Shown here: piece after piece, positions 1 through 7,763 of the stretch
Numbering within the stretch: the stretch's first letter is position 1
How the letters are laid out: each line of letters begins with the position of its first letter
From: an uncultured SAR86 cluster bacterium
Lineage (GTDB): Bacteria; Pseudomonadota; Gammaproteobacteria; Magnimaribacterales; D2472
Assembly: GCA_905181595.1 (NCBI GenBank)
Contig: CAJIYI010000001.1
Span: forward strand, 773,938-837,937
DNA length: 64,000 bases
Reading direction: 5' to 3'
Position numbers and translations under genes: made by a program
The notes under the pieces: generated by a model
What the model was told of the DNA's origin: nothing
The model's database searches: none
Seen by the model: the letters and a program-made list of their open reading frames with translations, nothing else

Positions 1-1
1 T

Positions 2-1003
2 TTTGTTACTGTGAATGGTGAAAAAATGTCAAAATCTAAAGGGAATTTCATAACAGCCGATCAATTTGCAGAAGAATGTGATCCTGAATTGCTACGTTAT
101 TTTTTTGCATGCAAGCTAAATTCTAAAATCGAAGATCTGGACTTAAGTTTTGATGATCTTGCACAAAAAATAAACTCCGATTTGGTTGGTAAGTTTTCAA
201 ATATTTTAAGTAGATCTGCTCCGTTTATTGCAAAAAATAATCATAAACTTGCTCCTATATTAGATGAGTCCTTTCTTGCTGAGACTCGAGCTAAAGAGGG
301 CGAAATTTATGATCTATTTGAGTCTAAAAATTATTCCAAGGCTATTAAATTAATCATGGAGATAGCGGACAATACTAATAAATATATTAACGAGAAAGAG
401 CCTTGGAAACTTGATCAGGATCAAGCAATCCTTGTTTCAACCACCGCTACAAATGTTTTTAAAAATCTTTGCATTCTTCTGCATCCAGTTATTCCAAGTA
501 TTACACTCAAGATGCTGAGCATGCTCAATGTCAATGCTATTACTAATACAAGCCTATCAGCAAAACTTCTAGACACCGAGATATTAGAATTTAAACCTGT
601 GCTATCTAGAATTGAGCCAATAGATATTAAAAAATTTCAAAATGGAGAAGAAAAAATGGACGAAAAATCTGAAGATTTTATAAACATTGAAGATTTTATG
701 AAGGTTGATTTAAGAGTGGCTGAAGTTATTGAAGCCTCGCATGTTGAGGGCGCTGATAAATTACTATCTATTAAATTAAATTTAGGTGAGCTTGGTGAAA
801 AGAACGTCTTTGCAGGTATTAAATCTGCCTATGAGCCAAATCAACTGGTCGGAAAGCTCGTTGTGATGGTTTATAATTTAGCTCCAAGGAAGATGAAATT
901 TGGAAATTCAGAAGGTATGATTTTAGCTGCCAGTGATTCTGAGGGTGGTATCTTTGTAATCTCACCAGACCAAGGAGCAAAACCGGGACAAAAGATTAAA
1001 TGA
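2..1003 (+). CDS. metG: Methionyl-tRNA synthetase, C-terminal part (cut by window start)
   Basis: This is the C-terminal half of the class I synthetase that charges tRNA-Met in the cytoplasm. The frame is open to the window edge, so the true start lies upstream. The KMSKS loop is at visible residues 9-13. A helical anticodon-binding region follows. From about residue 225 to the end there is an EMAP/Trbp111-type tRNA-binding domain (DLRVAEVIEASHVEGADKLL), as in the long dimeric MetG form. The stop codon overlaps the next ATG by four bases (ATGA), suggesting translational coupling to the reductase gene downstream. Confidence 0.95.
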   Translation, partial: FVTVNGEKMSKSKGNFITADQFAEECDPELLRYFFACKLNSKIEDLDLSFDDLAQKINSDLVGKFSNILSRSAPFIAKNNHKLAPILDESFLAETRAKEGEIYDLFESKNYSKAIKLIMEIADNTNKYINEKEPWKLDQDQAILVSTTATNVFKNLCILLHPVIPSITLKMLSMLNVNAITNTSLSAKLLDTEILEFKPVLSRIEPIDIKKFQNGEEKMDEKSEDFINIEDFMKVDLRVAEVIEASHVEGADKLLSIKLNLGELGEKNVFAGIKSAYEPNQLVGKLVVMVYNLAPRKMKFGNSEGMILAASDSEGGIFVISPDQGAKPGQKIK

Positions 1004-2043
1004 AGATTGAAACAGATATATTAGTAATTGGAGCTGGACCTGTAGGACTATTCACTGTTTTTGAAGCAGGGTTATTAGGTCTTAATTGCACTCTCATCGA
1101 TAATCTCGATAAGGTTGGAGGTCAATGTTCTGAGCTCTACCCAGAAAAGCCCATCTATGATATCCCTGGTGTGCCAATGCAAACAGCTCAAGAGCATGTT
1201 GACGCCTTGAAAGCTCAGATAGAACCCTTTAAGTATGATTTACATTTATCCCAAAGAGTTGAGGCTATAGAAGCTATCGATTGCATTGAGGGTATAACAA
1301 CCTGGAAAGTTACCTCAAGCGAAGGTATTGAGTGTATTACTAAAAATATATTCATTGCAGCTGGAGCTGGCTCGTTTGAACCTAGGCGACCTCCAAATAT
1401 AGATGACCCAGATAAATTTATAGACTCAGGTGTAAGTTACGCAGTAAGGTCGGTTGAAAAGTACAAAGATAAAAATGTATTTATCTTTGGTGGGGGTGAC
1501 TCGGCTCTGGACTGGACAGTCGAACTGGCCAAAGTGGCTAAATCTGTTAGCTTGGTTCATAGAAGAGACGAATTTAGAGGAGCTCAGCACACAGAAGCTC
1601 AGATGAGAGATCTTGTAAAAAATGGCAGGGTTGACTTGCTTACCCCATATCAAATAGAGTCAATTAATGGAGATAATGCTGTTACAGGCGTAACACTAAA
1701 AAACTTTGATACCAAAGAAAGTGTTACTAAAGAAGCTGAAGAATTACTTTTCTTATTTGGGTTAAATAAGAAATTGGGGCCAATACTAGAATGGGATCTA
1801 GATCTAGATCAAAAAAAGATTGCTGTTAACACTGAAAATTTTGAAACGAACAAAGATGGCATATTTGCCGTAGGTGACATTAATAATTACCCTGGGAAAT
1901 TAGATCTTATTCTTTGTGGATTTCATGAAACTACGCTTGCAGTTCAAAAGGCTTTTCAAAGAGTTAATCCAGGAGAGAGAGTTCCATTTGGTTACACTAC
2001 TTCCAACACAAAACTTCAAAAAAAATTAGGCGTACTTGATTAA
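1000..2043 (+). CDS. Ferredoxin/flavodoxin-NADP+ reductase, thioredoxin-reductase-like (FNR2 type)
   Basis: A 347-residue FAD/NADPH oxidoreductase. The N-terminal FAD motif is GAGPVG at residues 11-16, the NADPH motif GGGDSALDW is near residue 164, and a C-terminal FAD motif AVGDINNYPGK is present. The CxxC pair of true thioredoxin reductase is absent, which points to the ferredoxin-NADP reductase type 2 family (YumC-like). It overlaps metG by 4 bp and is followed after 5 bp by an RnfB-like ferredoxin, its plausible electron partner. Family assignment is strong. The specific redox partner is inferred from adjacency. Confidence 0.85.
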   Translation: MKIETDILVIGAGPVGLFTVFEAGLLGLNCTLIDNLDKVGGQCSELYPEKPIYDIPGVPMQTAQEHVDALKAQIEPFKYDLHLSQRVEAIEAIDCIEGITTWKVTSSEGIECITKNIFIAAGAGSFEPRRPPNIDDPDKFIDSGVSYAVRSVEKYKDKNVFIFGGGDSALDWTVELAKVAKSVSLVHRRDEFRGAQHTEAQMRDLVKNGRVDLLTPYQIESINGDNAVTGVTLKNFDTKESVTKEAEELLFLFGLNKKLGPILEWDLDLDQKKIAVNTENFETNKDGIFAVGDINNYPGKLDLILCGFHETTLAVQKAFQRVNPGERVPFGYTTSNTKLQKKLGVLD

Positions 2044-2048
2044 ATTTA

Positions 2049-2723
2049 ATGCATGATTTAATTGAGTTAATTAATTCAGCCCTGCCGCAATATCAGTGTG
2101 GAAGATGTGATACGCCGGGTTGCCGACCTTATGCAAAAGAAATTGCTGAAGGCTCTCCATACAATAGATGCGTTCCAGGTGGCAAAGAAACTCTAGATAA
2201 ACTTCAGGCGATAACCAAGCGACCACCCTTAACTCTTGATGATGATTATGGTCCCGCTCTATCGCCACAGATTGCTTACATAGTTGAAGATGAATGTATT
2301 GGCTGTAAAAAATGCATAGATGCATGTCCAGTTGACGCAATTGTTGGCTCTGCAAACCTTATGCATGGAGTTATATCTGAGCTTTGCACTGGTTGTGAGC
2401 TCTGCATAGAGCCCTGCCCTGTAGATTGCATAGAGCTGGTTGAGATAGAGACTACTAAATCAAAAATAATCCGAGATCGCTCAGAAAAATTCTTTGACCT
2501 AAAAAATATTTTAAATACTGGGCTTTCTAAGAATTCTAAACTCAATAAGAATATTAAACTAAACATTGAGCTTGGTATGAATATGAACTCAAAGATTAGC
2601 AACCGAAAGATTGATCAAAAGAATGCATTAAAAAAACTTCAGATTGATATTTTAGAATCACAAAAAAATGAGAAGCTTTTAGATTCTACCGAAATTGAAG
2701 ATTTAATTAACCGATTAAATTAA
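2049..2723 (+). CDS. Soluble RnfB-like iron-sulfur protein
   Basis: A 224-residue protein aligning with RnfB/RsxB but lacking its N-terminal membrane helix. It starts directly at the Fe-S domain (C17, C20, C25 in QCGRCDTPGC, then C41 in NRCVPGG). Two 4Fe-4S ferredoxin motifs follow near residues 82 (CIGCKKCIDACP) and 113 (CTGCELCIEPCP). The last ~85 residues form a Lys/Asn-rich tail not typical of RnfB. No other rnf subunit lies in the window, so it is probably a free electron carrier, perhaps for the adjacent FNR2. Its 3' end overlaps the convergent dehydrogenase gene by 9 bp. Confidence 0.8.
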   Translation: MHDLIELINSALPQYQCGRCDTPGCRPYAKEIAEGSPYNRCVPGGKETLDKLQAITKRPPLTLDDDYGPALSPQIAYIVEDECIGCKKCIDACPVDAIVGSANLMHGVISELCTGCELCIEPCPVDCIELVEIETTKSKIIRDRSEKFFDLKNILNTGLSKNSKLNKNIKLNIELGMNMNSKISNRKIDQKNALKKLQIDILESQKNEKLLDSTEIEDLINRLN

Positions 2724-3734
2724 AAGGCCATCAATAGCTTCTAGAACACTCATATTATTTGCTTTTGCAAAAGACATAGAATCAAGCGCCCTCTTACCAA
2801 TAAGTTTAAGGTCATCTTCAATCTGCAAGTCATTCCTTTTTAAAATGTCTTTAGTTAATCCAATAACTCCACCAGAATTTATTAAGACATCTGGAATGTA
2901 TCGGATTCCCTTCTTATATAAATGACTATCAATGCTTGGGTTAAGAAGTTGATTGTTAGCTCCTCCAGCAATAATCTTGCAACCAAGGTTTTGAATTGAG
3001 CTTTCAGTGAATATTCCTCCCACAGCGCAAGGTGACAGCAAATCACATTCTTGAGTTAAGGCATTTTCAACTATATGAATATTCTCAGTGCTTAACTGTT
3101 GAAGCTTAACCTGATCGATGTCTTGGACATAAATTGTAGCTCCCATATCTCCCAGTAACTTAGCTAGTTCAGAGCCAACACTGCCGGCGCCTTGAAGTGA
3201 GATGATTGAATCTTTAATATCTTTCTGCAAGTAGAATTTTAAAGCAACTTGTATTGAGTAAAATATTCCTTTTGCCGTATATGATCCGGGGTCAACATTA
3301 TCAAATACATAAGGAGTATGTTTGCCAACCAGCTGAATGTCCTCGAGTGAAATACCCATGTCTTCAGCGGAATAGTAAATTCCTTCGAGTTGGTTTAAAA
3401 ATGATGCAAATGCTACAAGCAATTCAGTGGATTTGGGCTTGTCACTAAAGATAATAGCTTTGCCGCCACCAAAGGGTATGTCAGCAGCATTATTCTTTTC
3501 GGTCATGCCTCTAGATAAGCGTAGAACATCTGTTAAGCCCTCTTCATAGGTTTGGTATTGACGGAACCTGCAACCACCTATGGCCGGGCCTGATTTCGAA
3601 CTGTGAATAGCAATAATTGATTTCAGACCAGAAATATCATCCTCACAATAAAAGATTTTTTCATGATCAAATTCAATGTGCGAAGAGGCTTGTACGCCGT
3701 TAAAAAGAGTGTCTGTGATATCTAAAAACTTCAT
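2715..3734 (-). CDS. Leucine/valine/phenylalanine dehydrogenase family amino acid dehydrogenase
   Basis: A 339-residue member of the Glu/Leu/Phe/Val dehydrogenase family, which oxidatively deaminates branched-chain or aromatic amino acids with NAD+. The N-terminal catalytic domain has the glycine-rich lysine motif DIPFGGGKAI. The Rossmann motif GAGSVGSELAK sits in the middle, followed by the conserved NSGGVIG segment. The length fits leucine dehydrogenase (about 350-360 aa) better than glutamate dehydrogenase. It is monocistronic and divergent from rnt. Substrate preference cannot be read from the sequence. Confidence 0.85.
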   Translation of the reverse strand: MKFLDITDTLFNGVQASSHIEFDHEKIFYCEDDISGLKSIIAIHSSKSGPAIGGCRFRQYQTYEEGLTDVLRLSRGMTEKNNAADIPFGGGKAIIFSDKPKSTELLVAFASFLNQLEGIYYSAEDMGISLEDIQLVGKHTPYVFDNVDPGSYTAKGIFYSIQVALKFYLQKDIKDSIISLQGAGSVGSELAKLLGDMGATIYVQDIDQVKLQQLSTENIHIVENALTQECDLLSPCAVGGIFTESSIQNLGCKIIAGGANNQLLNPSIDSHLYKKGIRYIPDVLINSGGVIGLTKDILKRNDLQIEDDLKLIGKRALDSMSFAKANNMSVLEAIDGLLI

Positions 3735-3782
3735 GTAAGCAATGATTTATCGTTTATTATAGAGGCATCATAAGGGGCAAAA

Positions 3783-4436
3783 ATGTTAAAAGATAGATTT
3801 AGAAAATTCCTGCCAGTTGTAGTCGATCTTGAGACTGGTGGTTTTGATTGTGAAAAAAATCCAATCTTAGAAATAGCTATCCAATTAATTGATTTCTCTG
3901 ATGATCAATATGTTCTTGGAGAGTCGTACAGACATCATATCGATCCATTTGAGGGTCTCGAATTAAATCAAGAGTCATTGGATTTTTTAAAGCTCGACTT
4001 GAATCATCCGTTAAGGGTCTCCGTTGACGAAAAAACAGCTTTAAATGATTTATTCAAGATAATTAATAAGCATAAAACTTTTTATGATTGCTCGCGAGCT
4101 ATCCTGGTTGGCCATAATGCTTTTTTTGATCACAGTTTTATTCTTGAAGCTTGCAAAAGAAATAATATAAAAAAATCTCCTTTTCATCCCTTCTCACTTA
4201 TTGATACCGTTAGTCTTGGTGTATTAGCGACTCAACAAACTGTTCTTGCCAGAATCTGCAAGGAACTTGAGATTGACTATGATAACGACGAAGCGCATAG
4301 CGCAGCATATGACGCTAAAGTAACAGCAGAAGTTTTTTGCAGTATTATTAATACATTTGATGCTGTGCAAAATTCTTCGGTCTCAAGTGAATCAATGTTA
4401 ACTAGAAAAATATCTCTAGAATTGCCTTCGATATAA
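3783..4436 (+). CDS. rnt: Ribonuclease T (3'-5' exoribonuclease)
   Basis: A 217-residue DEDDh exonuclease that matures tRNA CCA ends and stable RNA 3' ends. Exo I is VVDLETGGFD near the N terminus, Exo II is GHNAFFDHSFI, and Exo III is HSAAYDAKVTAEVF with the HxxxxD pair. Length matches E. coli RNase T (215 aa). A purine-rich AGGGGC lies before the ATG. It is divergent from the amino-acid dehydrogenase and ends ten bases before the convergent metallo-hydrolase-like gene. Confidence 0.9.
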   Translation: MLKDRFRKFLPVVVDLETGGFDCEKNPILEIAIQLIDFSDDQYVLGESYRHHIDPFEGLELNQESLDFLKLDLNHPLRVSVDEKTALNDLFKIINKHKTFYDCSRAILVGHNAFFDHSFILEACKRNNIKKSPFHPFSLIDTVSLGVLATQQTVLARICKELEIDYDNDEAHSAAYDAKVTAEVFCSIINTFDAVQNSSVSSESMLTRKISLELPSI

Positions 4437-4446
4437 TCTTCTATGC

Positions 4447-5172
4447 TTAGAGCATTAATGAATCGCCAGTTTCGTTGCATGCTGAGTTCACACCTTTTAA
4501 CGAGCTATAATTTTCTTTAATAGATAAAAGCCAGGTAATAAGACCTTTTGTCTTGTTTGGTGCAATCCCTGTTGCCAGGAGATATTCAGCATTAAGTTTT
4601 TGTTGCATCTTTTTGGCCTGCTCAATTCCCATCGATACCTTTATGAATCCAAGCACCTTCACCTGATCTACCGTCAAGATACATGCGTTAAGATTTTTAA
4701 AACTTAAGTTTGCGTCAACCATATGAGACTCATGAAATATAATCGACGTGACATCTCTTAGGGTGTATGCAAATGTTGTTGAATGGTAGGGACTTCCAGC
4801 TTCGTATACCTCAAGCTCAAATGAACCAAGCTGGTATTTATGATGAGGTTTTACGATAACAGTATTTGTAAAATGATTTTTAATAAGAACTTTTGCTGCT
4901 TCTGCAGTAGTGAAAATAGGAATATCGGCTTTAAATTTTTTTAAACTTTCTAAATCTAGGTGATCTGAAAAGTGCGCTGTAATAATTATATGTGTAACTG
5001 CATCTATCTGATTATGCTGCTCTAGGTATGATGATTTCTCTGAATCTCTGTATAACAACCACTCAAGAATAGGGAAGACCTGTTTTCTTGTTAACCATGG
5101 GTCCACAACTATAAGGTCTGATGCGCTGGAATAAACCCAGGATTGATAACTATCACCCCTAATAACTTGCAT
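4447..5172 (-). CDS. Metallo-beta-lactamase-fold protein with altered metal motif
   Basis: A protein of about 241 residues with the MBL-fold pattern: LIVVDPWL near the N terminus, then TAHFSDHLD, then FHESHMVDA. The usual HxHxDH zinc motif is altered to AHFSDH, keeping only His-x-x-Asp-His, so hydrolase activity is uncertain. I place the start at 5172 (MQVIRG) because the longer frame to 5226 would translate the Fur box and gives an Ile-rich leader unlike the family. A TACAAT -10 candidate (5195-5200) puts its -35 inside the Fur box, so iron-dependent repression is likely. The physiological substrate is unknown. Confidence 0.65.
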   Translation of the reverse strand: MQVIRGDSYQSWVYSSASDLIVVDPWLTRKQVFPILEWLLYRDSEKSSYLEQHNQIDAVTHIIITAHFSDHLDLESLKKFKADIPIFTTAEAAKVLIKNHFTNTVIVKPHHKYQLGSFELEVYEAGSPYHSTTFAYTLRDVTSIIFHESHMVDANLSFKNLNACILTVDQVKVLGFIKVSMGIEQAKKMQQKLNAEYLLATGIAPNKTKGLITWLLSIKENYSSLKGVNSACNETGDSLML

Positions 5173-5210
5173 AATATCTATGATTTCATAAATGATTGTA
5201 ATTACCATAG

Positions 5211-5225
5211 TGATAATGATTATCA
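5211..5225. promoter_or_regulatory. Fur box (perfect 7-1-7 inverted repeat)
   Basis: TGATAATGATTATCA is an exact TGATAAT-N-ATTATCA palindrome, the established Fur operator form. On the minus strand it covers the expected -35 region (5218-5223) of the MBL-like gene. On the plus strand it ends 25 bp before the -35 of the ferritin-like gene. This predicts iron-dependent repression of the MBL-like gene and possible Fur influence on the ferritin gene. Confidence 0.85.
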
Positions 5226-5250
5226 TTAAATAAATACCTTATATCAGTGG

Positions 5251-5279
5251 TTTACAATACATATTAAATCACATATATT
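5251..5279 (+). promoter_or_regulatory. Promoter of the ferritin-like gene
   Basis: TTTACA (5251-5256) and TATATT (5274-5279), each one mismatch from consensus, are separated by 17 bp. Transcription would start near 5286, leaving a short leader with a GGAG ribosome binding site at 5302-5305 before the ATG at 5312. Confidence 0.5.
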
Positions 5280-5311
5280 GACTGCTATTCACAACTATAA
5301 CGGAGCACATA

Positions 5312-5758
5312 ATGGAGATGAAAGAGATAAACAATGAGGATGTTTGCGCAATATTAAATTCAATTATGGAATATGAATTAGCTGGCGTTGTTCGCTATAC
5401 GCACTCATCTTTAATGGTTACTGGTCCTTATAGATTGCCAATAGTTAATTTTCTTAAAGAGCAAGCAAGTGAATCTCTTTTACATTCTCAACAAGCCGGA
5501 GAACTTATCGTTGGGCTTGATGGTCACCCCAGTCAAAAGATTGCAAAAATTGAAGAAACAAATCGACATACCATTAAAGATATTCTTGAAGAAGCGTTAG
5601 AACACGAATTGCATGCTTTGTCCTTATACAAGAAATTACTTGCTAGCGTTGCAGATGCCTCGATATATTTAGAGGAGTACGCTCGTGGCCTAATTGGAGA
5701 AGAAGAGCAGCACTCCTTAGAGTTAAAGGCTATGTTAAAAGACTTTGGATCTATTTAA
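5312..5758 (+). CDS. Ferritin-like/bacterioferritin-family protein
   Basis: A 148-residue four-helix ferritin-like protein. Likely di-iron ligands sit in MEYELAGVVRYTH, ASESLLHSQQAGE, EALEHELHALSLY and GEEEQHSLELK, the regular E / ExxH spacing of bacterioferritins. Such proteins oxidise and store iron in the cytoplasm. A good GGAG site precedes the ATG. The Fur box upstream supports a role in iron handling. Whether it forms a 24-mer or binds heme cannot be judged. Its 3' end overlaps convergent grxD by 8 bp. Confidence 0.75.
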   Translation: MEMKEINNEDVCAILNSIMEYELAGVVRYTHSSLMVTGPYRLPIVNFLKEQASESLLHSQQAGELIVGLDGHPSQKIAKIEETNRHTIKDILEEALEHELHALSLYKKLLASVADASIYLEEYARGLIGEEEQHSLELKAMLKDFGSI

Positions 5759-6068
5759 CTAGGGCTTTGTCTATGGCTAGTTGCAGGTCCCCTGCTTCGT
5801 GCATTTCGGAGACAATATCACAACCGCCAATTAACTCTCCTTTCAAAAAAACTTGTGGGAAAGTTGGCCAGTCAGAAATGCTTGGGAGAGTTTGTCTAAC
5901 GTCCTGGTTTTCTAGGATATCAACGTACGAAAACTCCGCTCCGCAATCGATTAATGCTTGAACTGTTTTTGCTGAAAACCCACATTTAGGCTCATAAGGT
6001 GATCCCTTCATATAAATGAGGATGTCATTATCTGTAAGTTGGGCATTTATTTTTTCTTCAATGGACAT
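5751..6068 (-). CDS. grxD: Monothiol glutaredoxin Grx4 family
   Basis: A 105-residue monothiol glutaredoxin with the CGFS active site in KCGFSAKTVQAL and the glutathione-binding region WPTFPQVFLKGELIGGCDI. Proteins of this type bind a bridging 2Fe-2S cluster and take part in Fe-S delivery and iron sensing with BolA. The length is standard. Its ATG overlaps the pdxJ stop (TAATG), so the two are probably co-translated. Confidence 0.92.
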   Translation of the reverse strand: MSIEEKINAQLTDNDILIYMKGSPYEPKCGFSAKTVQALIDCGAEFSYVDILENQDVRQTLPSISDWPTFPQVFLKGELIGGCDIVSEMHEAGDLQLAIDKALVK

Positions 6069-6820
6069 TATTTCTCTCTAATAATATTTATATATTTTAT
6101 TATGGTGGCGTCGAACCCATATTTCAATGAGTCAGTCATAATTGCATGTCCTATTGATACCTCATCTATTAGACCACATTCCTTTAAGAGTTGAATATTA
6201 TCGAGTGATAGGTCATGCCCTGCATTAACCCCCAATCCTAAGTGCTGAGCTCTATTGATAACCTCTTTAATCTTATCGCAATTAATCTGCAATTCGTTTT
6301 TATCTAGCAAGCATGCTTGAGCAAAAGGTCCAGTGTATATTTCAATGCGATCAAAGTTCATATCTGAGGCATATTCAACAGAATGGATGTCGGCATTTAT
6401 AAATAAACTGGTCCTACAATTGAGCTCATTTACCTTTGCAATAAAAGACTTTAGTTCGGAGTCTTGAAATCCAGGCTCCCAACCGCTATCAGACGTTAGT
6501 TGACCCTCTCCATCTGGTACAAGGGTTATTTGATCAGGCTTAGCTTGAAGACATAGCTCATAAAAACCAAGAAACTCATTTTTAGGCTGAGAAAATGGAT
6601 TTCCTTCCAGATTAAATTCTAATGATTTTTCTTTGCAGAGACTGCTAATATTTAGAGCATCATTGCTTGTGGCATGTCGGTGGTCAGGCCTTGGATGCAA
6701 AGTAAGACCATCTACGCCAAGTGAAATAGCTTTATTGGCATAGGCTTCTAAGGAAGGTGTATTTGAGCCTCTAGAATTCCTTAAAAGGGCTATTTTATTT
6801 AAATTAACACTTAGATTCAT
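6068..6820 (-). CDS. pdxJ: Pyridoxine 5'-phosphate synthase, Bacteroidetes-like variant
   Basis: A 250-residue TIM-barrel enzyme that condenses 1-deoxyxylulose 5-phosphate with 3-amino-2-oxopropyl phosphate to make pyridoxine phosphate. Motifs are VNLNKIALLRNSRG, TLHPRPDHRHAT, EFNLEGNPF (catalytic Glu) and GVNAGHDL. The forms VNLNKIA and HPRPDHRH match, from memory, the Bacteroidetes-type PdxJ rather than the usual gammaproteobacterial VNIDHIATLR / HLREDRRHI. It is not next to recO, its common partner. Function is well supported; the unusual subtype may mean horizontal transfer. Confidence 0.87.
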   Translation of the reverse strand: MNLSVNLNKIALLRNSRGSNTPSLEAYANKAISLGVDGLTLHPRPDHRHATSNDALNISSLCKEKSLEFNLEGNPFSQPKNEFLGFYELCLQAKPDQITLVPDGEGQLTSDSGWEPGFQDSELKSFIAKVNELNCRTSLFINADIHSVEYASDMNFDRIEIYTGPFAQACLLDKNELQINCDKIKEVINRAQHLGLGVNAGHDLSLDNIQLLKECGLIDEVSIGHAIMTDSLKYGFDATIIKYINIIREK

Positions 6821-6832
6821 TGTAGATAGAAA

Positions 6833-7756
6833 CTAACCCCTATCCTTAAAGTCATCTACATTTATCTCTATTGAGTTAATGTTATCTGGTTGAGTGATAG
6901 AGTTTTCATCCCAGAAAGCTCGGCCGCTAGTGATTTCTCCCTGCTCATTAACAATAAAATGATCGACAATAGAGATATTCATACCTGAGTTATCTGAAGT
7001 ATTACGTACCTGCATGACAGCCTTTAAAATGCCCTCGGTTCCACAGACAACTGTTTGAACATCAGCAGGTAAAATAGTCATTCCTTCAACATGACCAAAA
7101 TCCCAAAAAGCAGATATAGCTTCTATGCCAACACATGGCTCTGCTCCCACTGGATCTTCAAAAATAGCATCTGGAGCCCAAAGACTAGTAAATAATTCTT
7201 TATCGTTATTTGTGTAAGCTAATACATAATTATCTATGGCAGTTTGAACTTTTTCTTTCATTTCATTTCTCTCTTTTTGAATGCCTTTATCCTTAAGCAA
7301 GATTTTTGTGAATTCAATATCTGGGCTAATCGGTGAGACTTGTTCCCATATGCGGTCATATTCGGAATGTTTGATTAGCCATTGGCCATTTATTTTTACA
7401 TATACATCCTCATACAATGCTGTACCTTGGGTAACTGTATTGTGGTCAATGTTATAAAAAATATCTTGGAGATACCATTTACCCTTAGCTTCGGTTTCTG
7501 AGATTACGTCAATCTCCGGATGATGGCCTGTATGCATTGCGCAAGCTTGATTGTGAAAGGAGTAACGAAGACTTTCAGTAATTGTGTCTTTGCCCTGAGA
7601 TTCCCAGCGATACGTTCCGCCTCTATAGTCAACGGTAATATCGTCGGTAAAGATATTATCAAGCAAATCAAAATCAGCCATATCTATGGCCCTGAAATAT
7701 CGGTGCTTAAGGTTCTTTATATCCTCAATATCTAATAATTTTTGTAATTTATCCAT
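6833..7756 (-). CDS. Tandem NTF2-fold protein: SnoaL-like plus ketosteroid-isomerase-like domains
   Basis: A 307-residue protein with two NTF2-like domains. Residues about 1-140 resemble SnoaL-type dehydratases/isomerases (IEDIKNLKHRYFRAIDMADFD). Residues about 165-290 resemble ketosteroid isomerase-type SnoaL domains (YTNNDKELFTSLWAPDAIFEDP). These usually occur as separate proteins of 130-150 aa. The gene sits seven bases after an SDR gene in an apparent operon with a 3-ketosteroid-dehydrogenase-like flavoprotein, suggesting dehydration or double-bond isomerisation of a polycyclic substrate. The exact reaction is unknown. Confidence 0.7.
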   Translation of the reverse strand: MDKLQKLLDIEDIKNLKHRYFRAIDMADFDLLDNIFTDDITVDYRGGTYRWESQGKDTITESLRYSFHNQACAMHTGHHPEIDVISETEAKGKWYLQDIFYNIDHNTVTQGTALYEDVYVKINGQWLIKHSEYDRIWEQVSPISPDIEFTKILLKDKGIQKERNEMKEKVQTAIDNYVLAYTNNDKELFTSLWAPDAIFEDPVGAEPCVGIEAISAFWDFGHVEGMTILPADVQTVVCGTEGILKAVMQVRNTSDNSGMNISIVDHFIVNEQGEITSGRAFWDENSITQPDNINSIEINVDDFKDRG

Positions 7757-7763
7757 AATATAG

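Noticed and set aside
2071-2602. Cys/His/Ser-rich minus-strand frames opposite the RnfB-like gene
   Set aside because: They mirror the cysteine-rich coding strand and have no ribosome binding site or neighbours.
5173-5226. Eighteen-codon N-terminal extension of the MBL-like gene (MIIIITMVITII...)
   Set aside because: It would translate the Fur box and promoter and gives an Ile-rich leader unlike the family; the ATG at 5172 fits better.
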